This document shows positions 13,867-21,279 of a stretch of DNA of 21,279 nt, piece after piece (position 1 is the stretch's first letter; the number at the start of each line of letters is the position of its first letter). The notes under the pieces are model-generated. The model saw only the letters and a list, made by a program, of their open reading frames with translations. It searched no databases and had not been told where the DNA came from. The DNA lies in assembly GCA_964486825.1 (NCBI GenBank), contig CAZAQS010000059.1, forward strand, positions 1 through 21,279, read 5' to 3'. The stretch is from CAZAQS01 sp964486825. Lineage in GTDB: Bacteria; Chloroflexota; Anaerolineae; Anaerolineales; UBA4823. Position numbers and translations under genes: made by a program.

Positions 13867-15093
13867 ATGAATTTTTACCAATCATTGGTTGAAGCCCTGG
13901 ATAGCATCCTGGCAAACAAGCTGCGTTCGGCGTTGACGATCTTAGGGATCGTCATCGGTGTTGGAGCAGTCATCGCCATGCTGTCCATCGGCCGGGGTGC
14001 AGAGAGCTCGGTGACCGGCTCGATCGAGGGGATTGGCACCAACCTGATCTACATTTCCCAGAACCAATCCAACGAAATCCGCAACTCTCGCCCGCTAACC
14101 GTTGCAGACGCCCAGGCTCTCGCAGACCCTCTCCAGGCGCCTTCCGTAGAACGCGTGGCGCCTGTCGTACAAGGTAGGGCGACCCTTGTCTACGGAGGCA
14201 ATAGCAGCTCCAGCTCGATTTCTGGCGTAACTCCTGATTACGCGTTGGTGACGAATCAGGAAATCGTCGAGGGTGAATTTTTCGATGAGGAACACAACTG
14301 GGGACGTTCCTCTGTGGTGGTGTTAGGGCCAGAAACGGCAGAAAAGTTGTTTGGGTGGTCAGAAGGCGTGGTTGGAGAAACCATACGCATCGATGGACAG
14401 CTTTTCCGGGTGATTGGAGTCCTGAAAGCCAGAGGCGGAGGGGCTTTTGGGAGCCAGGATGATGTGGCGCTGGTTCCGTTAGCCACTGCCCAGGCGCGCT
14501 TGCTGCGCCGCACGCCCCTGGATCGGGTTGACAGCATCCAGGTTCAGGCGACCACTCCAGATACCGTTCCGTTGGCAACCGAGGAAGTGTCCGAGATCCT
14601 GAGGACGCGCCACCGTACCGCTGTTGGCGAGGATGACTTTAGCATCTTTACCCAACAATCTATTTTGGATATCGCCCAAACCATTACGGGTGTTTTCACC
14701 ATCTTTTTAGGCGGCATCGCAGCCATCTCGCTCCTGGTGGGCGGCATTGGGATTATGAATATCATGCTGGTCTCGGTCACCGAGAGGACGCGCGAGATCG
14801 GATTGCGTAAAGCGTTGGGGGCAAGGCGGCTGAATATCTTGATCCAGTTCCTGAGCGAATCCCTGGTGCTCAGCTTGATCGGGGGCATCCTGGGCATCTT
14901 GCTGGGCTGGGCCTTGTCGGTCTTGATCGGTCGAATAGCAGAAGCCAGCGGGACCCCTTTCAACCCGGTGATCGGCCTGGATACGATCCTGTTAGCGACC
15001 CTGTTCTCGACTTTTGTGGGCCTGTTTTTCGGAATCTACCCGGCGAATAGAGCTGCAGGCCTGGAGCCGGTGGAGGCGCTCCGGCATGAATAG
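13867..15093 (+). CDS. MacB/FtsX-type ABC transporter permease
   Basis: 408 residues. Start chosen at 13867 (MNFYQSLVEALDSILANKLR) with GGAGA about 9 nt upstream; longer in-frame extensions overlap the ATPase gene. The first transmembrane helix is at about 21-40 (SALTILGIVIGVGAVIAMLS). A periplasmic core domain covers residues about 45-275 (for example RPLTVADAQALADPLQAPSV and FGWSEGVVGETIRIDG). The FtsX domain has three more helices, with the conserved SVTERTREIGLRKALGARR and the closing YPANRAAGLEPVEALRHE. With the HlyD adaptor and ATPase this forms a MacAB-like exporter. The permease looks intact, in contrast to the ATPase. It converges with the ChrA gene 6 bp away, leaving little space for a terminator. 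Confidence 0.93.
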   Translation: MNFYQSLVEALDSILANKLRSALTILGIVIGVGAVIAMLSIGRGAESSVTGSIEGIGTNLIYISQNQSNEIRNSRPLTVADAQALADPLQAPSVERVAPVVQGRATLVYGGNSSSSSISGVTPDYALVTNQEIVEGEFFDEEHNWGRSSVVVLGPETAEKLFGWSEGVVGETIRIDGQLFRVIGVLKARGGGAFGSQDDVALVPLATAQARLLRRTPLDRVDSIQVQATTPDTVPLATEEVSEILRTRHRTAVGEDDFSIFTQQSILDIAQTITGVFTIFLGGIAAISLLVGGIGIMNIMLVSVTERTREIGLRKALGARRLNILIQFLSESLVLSLIGGILGILLGWALSVLIGRIAEASGTPFNPVIGLDTILLATLFSTFVGLFFGIYPANRAAGLEPVEALRHE

Positions 15094-15099
15094 CAGAGC

Positions 15100-16308
15100 T
15101 TAAAACATATAGGAGAAAAGCAGCCCAAGTACCCCGGCGCCAACAACCACAATAGCGACCGCGGCCTTTGCATGCCATCGATAAAGTAGGATCACCGCGA
15201 GCAGAAAGATGATCCAGGCGGGAAGGCTATCCAGGGCAACCAGCAGCAGTTCTATGGCGGTCGCGCTGATCAACCCAACCACACCAGCCGTTACGCCGTC
15301 CAGGAAATTATGTAGGGCTCGATTTTCTATGATCCTTTCGAGATAGTTATGTCCCAAAAGCGTAAAACTGAAGGCTGGTAAGAAGATGCCGGTTGTAAGA
15401 ACGAGTGCTCCCCAGGTCTGTGCGCCAAGATAGCCTACAAAGGTTGCAAATATAATGAGTGGGGCCGGCAAGATTCCCGATAGCGCCAGGCCATCCAGAA
15501 ACTGTTCGTTTGTCATCCAGGCGCCCACTGTGACAGCGTCATTTTGTAAAAAGGGGATCACCGTGTAGGCGCCTCCAAAAGTAAGCAGCCCGCTGCGTAG
15601 TCCATAATAAAAAAGAGCCAGCAGGGAGGGTGGTCCGGCTGAGGTCTGCGGAGTCAGGCCATCCGGTACAACCACACCAAAGAAATCTGTCGAAAAAGTG
15701 TTGAAGGTCCAAAACCCGGCCAGGGTGAGCAGCACCGCTGCACCTGTCAGCAGATACATGCGCCTTCTTAATAGCACATAAAAAATACCCGCCAGCGGTA
15801 GTGTAATTGCAAAACTTATCCCAAGTAGCTCTGCTGCGACTGTGAGCAGGGCGATGACCCACAGCCATGGATGGGTGAGGGCGTGCTGCCCAATACGATG
15901 AATGGCGCGCACGATGAGTGCAACAACTGCCGGTTGAAAACCGGCAAAAACAGCCGCCAGGATGGGCGTGTGTATGCCAAAGCTCACATACAGCCAAGAT
16001 AGCGCGAACATCAGTATAAAACCTGGCAGCATGAATGCCAGGCCTGCCAGGAGGCCGCCGAGGCGTCCCTTGGCGAGCATACCAAAGAAGACGCATAGCT
16101 CGGTTGCTTCTGGTCCAGGCAAGACCTGGTAGACCGATAACACGCGGTTGAAGCGTTGCCTGGAAATCCACCTCTCTTCTTCTACCAATTCCTGGCGGAT
16201 CATAGCAATTTGCGCCACCGGCCCACCCCAAGCCAGGAATCCAAAGCGCAGGAAACGCATGAAGATGCTGGAATAGGTCTCTTTATGAAGGACCGGCATT
16301 GTTTCCAT
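15100..16308 (-). CDS. chrA: Chromate transporter family protein (ChrA, two-domain form)
   Basis: 402 residues, with around ten to twelve hydrophobic segments. The N-terminal CHR domain carries FLRFGFLAWGGPVAQIAMI (residues 19-37), the GGP motif, and YQVLPGPEATELCVFFGML (60-78), the QxLPGP motif. The C-terminal domain repeats the pattern with SGLLTFGGAYTVIPFLQND and GLALSGILPAPLIIFATFVG. This is the long two-domain form of the CHR superfamily. Members export chromate or related oxyanions driven by the membrane potential or protons; chromate specificity is a family inference only. The start is uncertain between ATG 16308 and the in-frame ATG at 16299; neither has a strong ribosome binding site. 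It is the last gene of a minus-strand operon with the CoA-binding protein and the BTAD regulator. Confidence 0.92.
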   Translation of the reverse strand: METMPVLHKETYSSIFMRFLRFGFLAWGGPVAQIAMIRQELVEEERWISRQRFNRVLSVYQVLPGPEATELCVFFGMLAKGRLGGLLAGLAFMLPGFILMFALSWLYVSFGIHTPILAAVFAGFQPAVVALIVRAIHRIGQHALTHPWLWVIALLTVAAELLGISFAITLPLAGIFYVLLRRRMYLLTGAAVLLTLAGFWTFNTFSTDFFGVVVPDGLTPQTSAGPPSLLALFYYGLRSGLLTFGGAYTVIPFLQNDAVTVGAWMTNEQFLDGLALSGILPAPLIIFATFVGYLGAQTWGALVLTTGIFLPAFSFTLLGHNYLERIIENRALHNFLDGVTAGVVGLISATAIELLLVALDSLPAWIIFLLAVILLYRWHAKAAVAIVVVGAGVLGLLFSYMF

Positions 16309-16322
16309 TCAAATGTATAGCC

Positions 16323-16745
16323 TTAAATTTCCCCCTGCGCCCGTAAGGCGCGGTGTGTGGCTCCCATACAGGTATCCATGACGACCTGGAGACCGGCTGC
16401 TCGAGCCTGCGCGGCCGCCTGTTCATTGACAATGCCGGCCTGCATCCATACTACTTTGGCGCCTATGGCGATGGCATCCACGACCACTGGGGGCACGTCT
16501 TCCGAGCGACGGAAGACCTGCACGATATCCACACTTTCGGGAATATCCAGTAATGAGGTATAGGCCTTCTCTCCCAGGACTTCGGTCAGGGCCGGGTTGA
16601 CCGGAATGATCCGGTACCCCTGCTCCTGCAAATAGGCCGGGATAGTGTAGCCTGGCCGGTTGGGTTTACTGGATAGTCCCACCACCGCGACCGTGTGGCT
16701 GGTCTTTAAGATTTTAGACAATTCTTCCATTGATGGCTTTTCCAT
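16323..16745 (-). CDS. CoA-binding domain protein (YccU-like)
   Basis: 140 residues, a stand-alone Rossmann-like CoA-binding domain. It begins ILKTSHTVAVVGLSSKPNRP (residues 12-31), a beta-strand/loop of the VAVVGxSxxPxRxG type, followed by YLQEQGYRIIPVNPALTEVL (38-57), VDIVQVFRRSEDVPPVV (71-87), GAKVVWMQAGIVNEQAA (94-110) and GLQVVMDTCMGATHR. This is the canonical order for YccU/CoA-binding family proteins, including the conserved Cys131 near the end. The function is not known beyond CoA binding. The ATG lies 1 nt after the regulator stop (TGA T ATG), preceded by GGGAA, so it is coupled to the regulator. A 14-bp gap separates it from the ChrA gene downstream. Confidence 0.9.
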   Translation of the reverse strand: MEKPSMEELSKILKTSHTVAVVGLSSKPNRPGYTIPAYLQEQGYRIIPVNPALTEVLGEKAYTSLLDIPESVDIVQVFRRSEDVPPVVVDAIAIGAKVVWMQAGIVNEQAAAQARAAGLQVVMDTCMGATHRALRAQGEI

Positions 16746-16746
16746 A

Positions 16747-19700
16747 TCATTTCCCGTTGTAGTGCTGGTTGGTGATGCCCTCCACGGATAACCTCTGCGA
16801 AAACTCCTCAGCTGTTTGCCAGAGGTCCCGGGCCTGGCCAGCCCGGCGGTGTTTCAGGGCCTGGCGGGGATTCAACAATTTAGCTGCCTCTTCGATCTCC
16901 TGGCCTGCAACAGCTTTAAACCAGGCTGAGGATTTGGGGAGCGGCTCTCTCATCGCCCGGGCATAGATCTCAAGTGCCAGCTCGTGCCTCTCCCGCCCCA
17001 CCAGGTACAAACTGAGAGCCGGGAAAATAAAGCATAATCCGATATAAGATTGCGTCGACTGGATCCTTTTAAAAGCCATTTGGAGATGGCTGCGGGCTTG
17101 CTCCAGGTATCCTTGCCGGCAATCCAAAATCGCGAGTTGAGCATAGGCAAAACCTTGCCTGCTTTGCCAATCCTGCTGCCAGCCCGTCCGAAAGGCTGCT
17201 ATACCATGTTCATAGTGCGAGCGGGATTCATCATAGGAACCATCAACCAGAGCAGTGGCCCCTAATAAGGTATACCCATTTCCATTCGATGAGAGGTCAT
17301 TCAACTCATGTGCCAGTTGAAGGGATTTCTGGGCGAAGGCCTTGGCTTGCGGGTATTTCCCTTGATGCAATTGGACCAATGCCAGTATATAGTGATTGAT
17401 GACAATATTTTTCCGCTGGTCGATCTCGTACCGGATTTCCATGCTTTCCCGCAGGGCTGCCTCTGCCAGGGTGAATTGCCCGAGATAACCGTACCCAATC
17501 CCAAACGTCTCTAGAACGATCGCCAGCTGGTTCAAGTCGCCGGCTGCTCTGGCAAGCCCTACGGCTTCTTTAAGGGGCGGTTCGATCTCCTCCAGCTCGC
17601 CCCGCCGCATGGCATATAAGCCCATGATATTCAATGTCCGAACCTTATCCAGGTCGGATCCCAGCTCTTGGTGGATGGATAGGCTTTCATGGAGAGCGGA
17701 GAGCGATTCATCGAATTTTCCAAAGGTCCGGTGCAGGTCTCCCATATGCGTTAATACGTATGCGATCTGAGCCTTGTCCTCAAGCTCTCGATAGAGGTTC
17801 AAGCTTTCTTCCAAAAAGGGTTGAGAATCGTCCTCCTCCTGAACGTGAACTCCCAACCTGCTGAGGCAGAAAGCGCGCACCTCCCGGACCCGCTCATCAC
17901 CCGCTATCAATGCGCTGGTTTGCGCCAGAGCGGTCTTTAACAGGCCCACGCCGGTATGTAGATCTACGCCTTGAGCATATAGGTCGCCTTGGTGAGCCTG
18001 CATCCAAGCCAGGTCTGTAAGCTGCTCGTATTTCCCGGCGCTAGCCAAGCGCTCGATGCCCAGCTGGAAGGCCTGGATGCCTTCATGGAAACGGGCTTTG
18101 CGTAAATAGAAATGATGCAGGGTAGCAGACAGCTGCGCCAGATCGGTTGATTTTTGTTCTATTGCCCATTCCCAGGCTGCAAGGATATTGAAATAATCGA
18201 TCTCGACGCTCTTCAATATATCCAGCTCTCGTGGGCTGAAAAATGACCTGTATCTTGAAAGGGCATACGTTGTGAAATACTGTGTATGCATTTCCCGGAC
18301 GCGGCCCAGCTCCCTTGGGTCGGAAGCCAGCTTTTCGTGCCCATATTGCCGCAGCAGCTCATGGATCTCAAAGCGGCCGGAGCGCGTGCCATAACGCAAG
18401 AAGGATTTGTTCACTAACCGGGCAAGCGTCTGTCTGTCGGCGCCGCTCACCTGCCTGGCTGCCTGGTATGTGAAGCCGTCCCTGAACAGGCACAGCTGTT
18501 TAAAGGTAGACCTTTCGCTATCTCCTAATAGTCCCCAGGAAGCGTCGACCGCAGCATGGATGCTGCGGTGCCGGTCGGGAAGATCGTAAATTTCAGCCCG
18601 CAGAAAATCCAGACTCTTCTGGATAGAAATAGCAATTTCCGGCAAGGAATGATTTTCCGCCAGTGCAGCAGCCAGCTCGATTGCTAGCGGCATGCCTTCC
18701 ACGAGCTGGCATATCCGCCCCACAGCTATGTACTCATCCTTATCCAGGTGGCTCGCGCCGCGGCTTCGGTGGAGCAGCGTGGTGAATAATTCCACTGCAC
18801 TCGAGGTGGGGATTTCCTCCATTGGGGATCTTACAGGCCCGCCTTTGGATTTGGCAGTGTCCAATCCCATCAAGGGCAGGACAGTCTCGCTGCGCAGGCT
18901 CAGCTTTTGCCTCGAAGTCGCCAGGATCTTTATGTCTCGGGCGCCTTCCAAAATCCGCTGCACCAACCCGGCTACCTCCTTTCCGACCAGGTGCTCCAGG
19001 TTGTCCAGGATCAGCAGCATCTCTTTATCCTTCAGGTAGCCTAGCAGCTGGCCCAGCGGGTCGGCCCCCGTGTGGAAATTGAAGGACAATGCTTGAGCAA
19101 TGGTGGATGGAATGCCCTGCGGTGTGTTTAGCCCGTCCAAAGGAACAAAAGCTACTCCGTTCAAATAGGCGCGGCTCCCAGACTCGATAGCCTGGTTGCC
19201 CAGCTGCAGCGCCAGGCGTGTTTTCCCAGTTCCACCGGGCCCAGTGATGGTTACCAGCCTAACCTGTGGATCGGCCAGCAATTGAGATAAGTATTTCATT
19301 TCAGCCTGACGGCCGACCAGGGGGGTTGTCAAATCGGGAAGGGTTGAACGAAGTGACCCCATATCCAGGATACGCCGGTGCAGGCTATCCGTCTCGGCAG
19401 CTGGCAGCAGGCCGAATTCATCCATCAGGCTCTGGCAGCACAGCTTATATTGTTTGAGGGCAGCCGAGCGTTGACCGGTGCGGGCCAGTGACAGCATGAG
19501 ATTCCGGTGGGCTTCTTCTCTCCAGGGCTCCAGCCGCACCCATTTTTCAGAAGCTGCCCGGGACCATTCAAAATTCCCCTGGCCTTCATGGTAGCCTACG
19601 ATCTTTTCCAAAGCTGTGACAGCCTGGCGGTGGAAGTGCTCCCTTCTATTCGACAGCCATTCTTCAAAGGACTCCGTTTGCGCCAACGAAACCCCTCTCA

Positions 19701-20115
19701 GCAGCTCACCCTGATAGATCTCTATTGCATTTTCAAGGATCTCGATCCCTGCCCGTTCATCCTCTTCTGCTACCTTCAAGCAGCCGATAAAGCTGTATAC
19801 ATCGCAAACCAGTCCCGATTGGGGGTTACGCTGGAGAGTTGTGCGGTCGGTCAGGATCAAGGGGTTGCTTTGATCCCATTCTAATACACTTCGAAGCTGG
19901 GAGATGGCCTGGCGCAGGCTGTGGCGGGCTTTTTGCTCCGTTTGATCCGGCCAGAATAAACCTGCCAGCACGTCTCTGTTGAAAGGGAAAGGCGGTTCGA
20001 TGACCAGGTATGCGAATAAGGCCTTGACTTTATCATACCCGAAGCCAACTACCGGTTCGTCGTTACGGCGCACCTCAAAACCCCCAAAAAAGGTAGCAGT
20101 TAGTCTTCCTGGCAT
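16747..20115 (-). CDS. BTAD-NB-ARC-TPR transcriptional regulator (AfsR/SARP-like, large)
   Basis: 1122 residues. Domains in order: a winged-helix DNA-binding domain (about 1-80; GYDKVKALFAYLVIE, LAGLFWPDQTEQKARHSLRQ); a bacterial transcriptional activation domain (about 95-250; VCDVYSFIGCL, GELLRGVSLAQTESFEEWLS, EPWREEAHRNLMLSLARTGQ, ending in AALKQYKLCCQSL); an NTPase with Walker A GPGGTGKT (292-299), Walker B LLILDNLEHL (367-376) and a GMPLA motif near 475; then a TPR array from about 640 to 1100 with repeats such as QIAYVLTHMGDLHRTFGKFD and NQLAIVLETFGIGYGYLGQF. This is a STAND-type ligand-sensing activator, presumably oligomerising on ATP and an unknown inducer. No Shine-Dalgarno precedes the ATG; see the leaderless -10. 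Likely targets are its own promoter and the divergent propeller gene. Confidence 0.95.
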   Translation of the reverse strand: MPGRLTATFFGGFEVRRNDEPVVGFGYDKVKALFAYLVIEPPFPFNRDVLAGLFWPDQTEQKARHSLRQAISQLRSVLEWDQSNPLILTDRTTLQRNPQSGLVCDVYSFIGCLKVAEEDERAGIEILENAIEIYQGELLRGVSLAQTESFEEWLSNRREHFHRQAVTALEKIVGYHEGQGNFEWSRAASEKWVRLEPWREEAHRNLMLSLARTGQRSAALKQYKLCCQSLMDEFGLLPAAETDSLHRRILDMGSLRSTLPDLTTPLVGRQAEMKYLSQLLADPQVRLVTITGPGGTGKTRLALQLGNQAIESGSRAYLNGVAFVPLDGLNTPQGIPSTIAQALSFNFHTGADPLGQLLGYLKDKEMLLILDNLEHLVGKEVAGLVQRILEGARDIKILATSRQKLSLRSETVLPLMGLDTAKSKGGPVRSPMEEIPTSSAVELFTTLLHRSRGASHLDKDEYIAVGRICQLVEGMPLAIELAAALAENHSLPEIAISIQKSLDFLRAEIYDLPDRHRSIHAAVDASWGLLGDSERSTFKQLCLFRDGFTYQAARQVSGADRQTLARLVNKSFLRYGTRSGRFEIHELLRQYGHEKLASDPRELGRVREMHTQYFTTYALSRYRSFFSPRELDILKSVEIDYFNILAAWEWAIEQKSTDLAQLSATLHHFYLRKARFHEGIQAFQLGIERLASAGKYEQLTDLAWMQAHQGDLYAQGVDLHTGVGLLKTALAQTSALIAGDERVREVRAFCLSRLGVHVQEEDDSQPFLEESLNLYRELEDKAQIAYVLTHMGDLHRTFGKFDESLSALHESLSIHQELGSDLDKVRTLNIMGLYAMRRGELEEIEPPLKEAVGLARAAGDLNQLAIVLETFGIGYGYLGQFTLAEAALRESMEIRYEIDQRKNIVINHYILALVQLHQGKYPQAKAFAQKSLQLAHELNDLSSNGNGYTLLGATALVDGSYDESRSHYEHGIAAFRTGWQQDWQSRQGFAYAQLAILDCRQGYLEQARSHLQMAFKRIQSTQSYIGLCFIFPALSLYLVGRERHELALEIYARAMREPLPKSSAWFKAVAGQEIEEAAKLLNPRQALKHRRAGQARDLWQTAEEFSQRLSVEGITNQHYNGK

Positions 20116-20121
20116 ATAGAT

Positions 20122-20127
20122 ATTATA
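20122..20127 (-). promoter_or_regulatory. -10 element (TATAAT) of a leaderless BTAD regulator message
   Basis: On the minus strand a perfect TATAAT (20122-20127) ends 6 nt before the regulator ATG (20113-20115), so transcription should begin at or next to the A of the start codon. There is no ribosome binding site. The matching -35 position (around 20145-20150, TCAAAA on the minus strand) is poor and overlaps the TTGACG repeats, consistent with activator control. Confidence 0.5.
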
Positions 20128-20146
20128 AGATAGATTTTATCCACTT

Positions 20147-20178
20147 TTGACGCTCTCTTGACGATCCCCTCTTATGCT
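20147..20178 (+). promoter_or_regulatory. Candidate SARP/BTAD operator and -10 for the propeller gene
   Basis: TTGACGC (20147-20153) and TTGACGA (20158-20164) are direct heptamer repeats 11 bp apart. The downstream one ends exactly 8 bp before a -10-like TATGCT (20173-20178). SARP family activators are known to bind heptamer direct repeats at 11-bp spacing overlapping -35, with the last repeat 8 bp from -10. The second TTGACG does not itself fit a normal -35, being only 9 bp from the -10, which supports activator dependence. The call is pattern-based. Confidence 0.5.
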
Positions 20179-20265
20179 TAGCTATGGAACCTGCCTACCC
20201 ACACTCCCTACCAGCGGTCTCCGGCAAGCAGGACTCGAAAACTTACAGAAAAAGAGAGGTAAATT

Positions 20266-21279
20266 ATGGGAAAATTAATCGGAATCCTGATGATTGCATT
20301 TGTGGCACTCCTGGCTCTGCAAGGAGCCGCAACGTATCAAGTGATGGGGTTTTTTACAATGAACGCTCGACCATTTCCCCCTGGATCGGTGGAAACGATC
20401 CTTACGCTGAACGAGGGTAACCACCCGGAGGGGATCGCGGTGGACCGGCAAGGCAATATCTACGTAGCTAACCGGAGCCATGAGACCGGAGGTGTCCTCC
20501 CGGTGATCTTGAAGATCGCCAAAGATGGGACGGACGCGGAATATGCCCGTCTGCCGCTCACGACCGATCCTGATGCTGAAGGCCTGCTCGGACTGGCCGT
20601 AAACCCCCAGGGTGTCCTCTATGCCGCGCTGGTCTCCCTGGATTCGAACCAGGGCGTCTGGAAGGTCCACCAAGATGGTTCAGTTGAGCATCTCTCCGGC
20701 TCACAAGATATGGAATTCCCTAATGCGCTGGATTTTGACAATCGCGGCTACCTGTACGTCACCGATAGTGCGGTTGGCTCGATCTGGCGCTTCGATCAGA
20801 AGGGCCAGGGAGAGGTGTGGGTTCAGCACGAAAGCCTCGAGCCGGTTGAAAACTTTACAGGTGGCTGGCTGCCGGGTGCAAACGGCATCGCGTTCTACCC
20901 TCCTAACCTGTTGTACGTCGCGAATACCTCTCAAGGGCGGATCGCGCGTATCCCCATTAACCCGGACGGCAGCCCAGGGGAACCGCAAATCGTGGCGGGT
21001 TTGAATGAGCAGGACTTCTTGATGTTGTTTACCATCGATGGTATCGCTGTGGATACGCAAGGGGCTATCCATGCCGTCATCCCAGGCTATTCGGTGACCG
21101 GATCTTCGCCGGTTGTCAAAGTGGATCCGGATACCGGCGAGATCAGCCGGAGTGTGACCGAGCCGGATGCGATCGCTCAGTTTGACGTTCCGCTGAGTAT
21201 AGCCTTCGGCGCGGGTGCAAGGGATAATAAGAGCGTCTTTGTCACCAACGGCGCCTTAGTCCACCCCCTGATCCCGCCG
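20266..21279 (+). CDS. Membrane-anchored SMP-30/NHL-type beta-propeller protein (partial, 3' end beyond window)
   Basis: 338 residues seen, open to the window end. It starts at 20266 with AGAGAGG just upstream. N-terminal signal or anchor, residues 4-24 (LIGILMIAFVALLALQGAA), so it is exported or membrane-tethered. The repeats are typical of SMP-30/gluconolactonase/NHL propellers: NHPEGIAVDRQGNIYVANR, LLGLAVNPQGVLYAALVS, FPNALDFDNRGYLYVTD, PGANGIAFYPPNLLYVANT and IDGIAVDTQGAIHAV, with an N/D-G repeat in the outer loops. Lactonase activity is possible but the catalytic metal ligands cannot be confirmed. About 80 nt of leader lies between the predicted -10 and the ATG. It is divergent from the BTAD regulator, with candidate operators between them, so it is a likely regulon member. 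Confidence 0.88.
   Translation, partial: MGKLIGILMIAFVALLALQGAATYQVMGFFTMNARPFPPGSVETILTLNEGNHPEGIAVDRQGNIYVANRSHETGGVLPVILKIAKDGTDAEYARLPLTTDPDAEGLLGLAVNPQGVLYAALVSLDSNQGVWKVHQDGSVEHLSGSQDMEFPNALDFDNRGYLYVTDSAVGSIWRFDQKGQGEVWVQHESLEPVENFTGGWLPGANGIAFYPPNLLYVANTSQGRIARIPINPDGSPGEPQIVAGLNEQDFLMLFTIDGIAVDTQGAIHAVIPGYSVTGSSPVVKVDPDTGEISRSVTEPDAIAQFDVPLSIAFGAGARDNKSVFVTNGALVHPLIPP

Noticed and set aside
13970..14578. Long minus-strand open frame inside the permease gene
   Set aside because: Shadow of the permease; no domain and no ribosome binding site. The plus-strand gene is clear.
20184..20420. Plus-strand frame beginning with ATG just after the predicted -10
   Set aside because: Overlaps the start of the propeller gene in another frame and has no ribosome binding site or family features. 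It is read as leader.
20636..20655. GGATTCGAACCA, complementary to a tRNA T-loop consensus
   Set aside because: It lies inside the propeller gene in the coding frame and no tRNA cloverleaf can be formed around it.
1..21279. CRISPR arrays, IS elements, integrases, attachment sites, rRNA
   Set aside because: Looked for on both strands. No spaced long repeats, no transposase or integrase motifs and no rRNA-like sequence were found.

Overview
The window looks like a chromosomal segment of a Chloroflexota bacterium, probably Anaerolineae-like. This is inference from the mix of families: a BTAD/NB-ARC/TPR giant regulator, PPOX-fold pairs, a CPBP protease, a DUF1059 protein, a HlyD/ABC/FtsX exporter beside a NarL-type two-component system, and small duplicated YRIRV-type proteins. 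No rRNA, tRNA, CRISPR array, integrase or transposase was recognised.

Region 1 (about 1-6100) is a gene graveyard with a few intact small genes. Intact genes are a GNAT acetyltransferase (minus), a 153-residue protein made of two tandem copies of one small domain (plus), a DUF1059 protein (minus) and a 66-residue membrane-anchored peptide (plus). Between them lie remnants of larger genes: a possible secreted/lipoprotein gene, a membrane protein with an in-frame TGA, a phytoene-desaturase-like FAD oxidoreductase C-terminus with internal stops, a MutS-like protein whose ATPase core has been cut out, the N-terminal domain of a second BTAD regulator, and the C-terminus of a sugar-type ABC solute-binding protein.

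Region 2 (6154-9408) holds a CPBP intramembrane protease overlapping an unknown polytopic membrane protein (plus). Converging on them is a minus-strand operon of two translationally coupled PPOX/F420-type flavin-fold proteins and a membrane-anchored SRPBCC protein that starts at TTG with a strong Shine-Dalgarno.

Region 3 (9567-15093) is a divergent sensing/efflux locus. A NarL-family histidine kinase and response regulator (minus) lie opposite a MacAB-like exporter (plus): HlyD adaptor, ABC ATPase, FtsX/MacB permease. The ATPase has a clean in-frame deletion removing its Walker A motif while every other ABC motif is intact.

Region 4 (15100-21279) is a minus-strand operon of a 1122-residue BTAD-NB-ARC-TPR regulator, a CoA-binding protein and a chromate-type transporter (ChrA). 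Divergent from it is a membrane-anchored SMP-30/NHL-type beta-propeller gene running off the right end. The 150-bp divergent intergenic region carries two TTGACG heptamer repeats 11 bp apart with the second ending 8 bp before a -10-like TATGCT, which is the layout of SARP/BTAD operators. This gives a testable link between the regulator and its neighbour.
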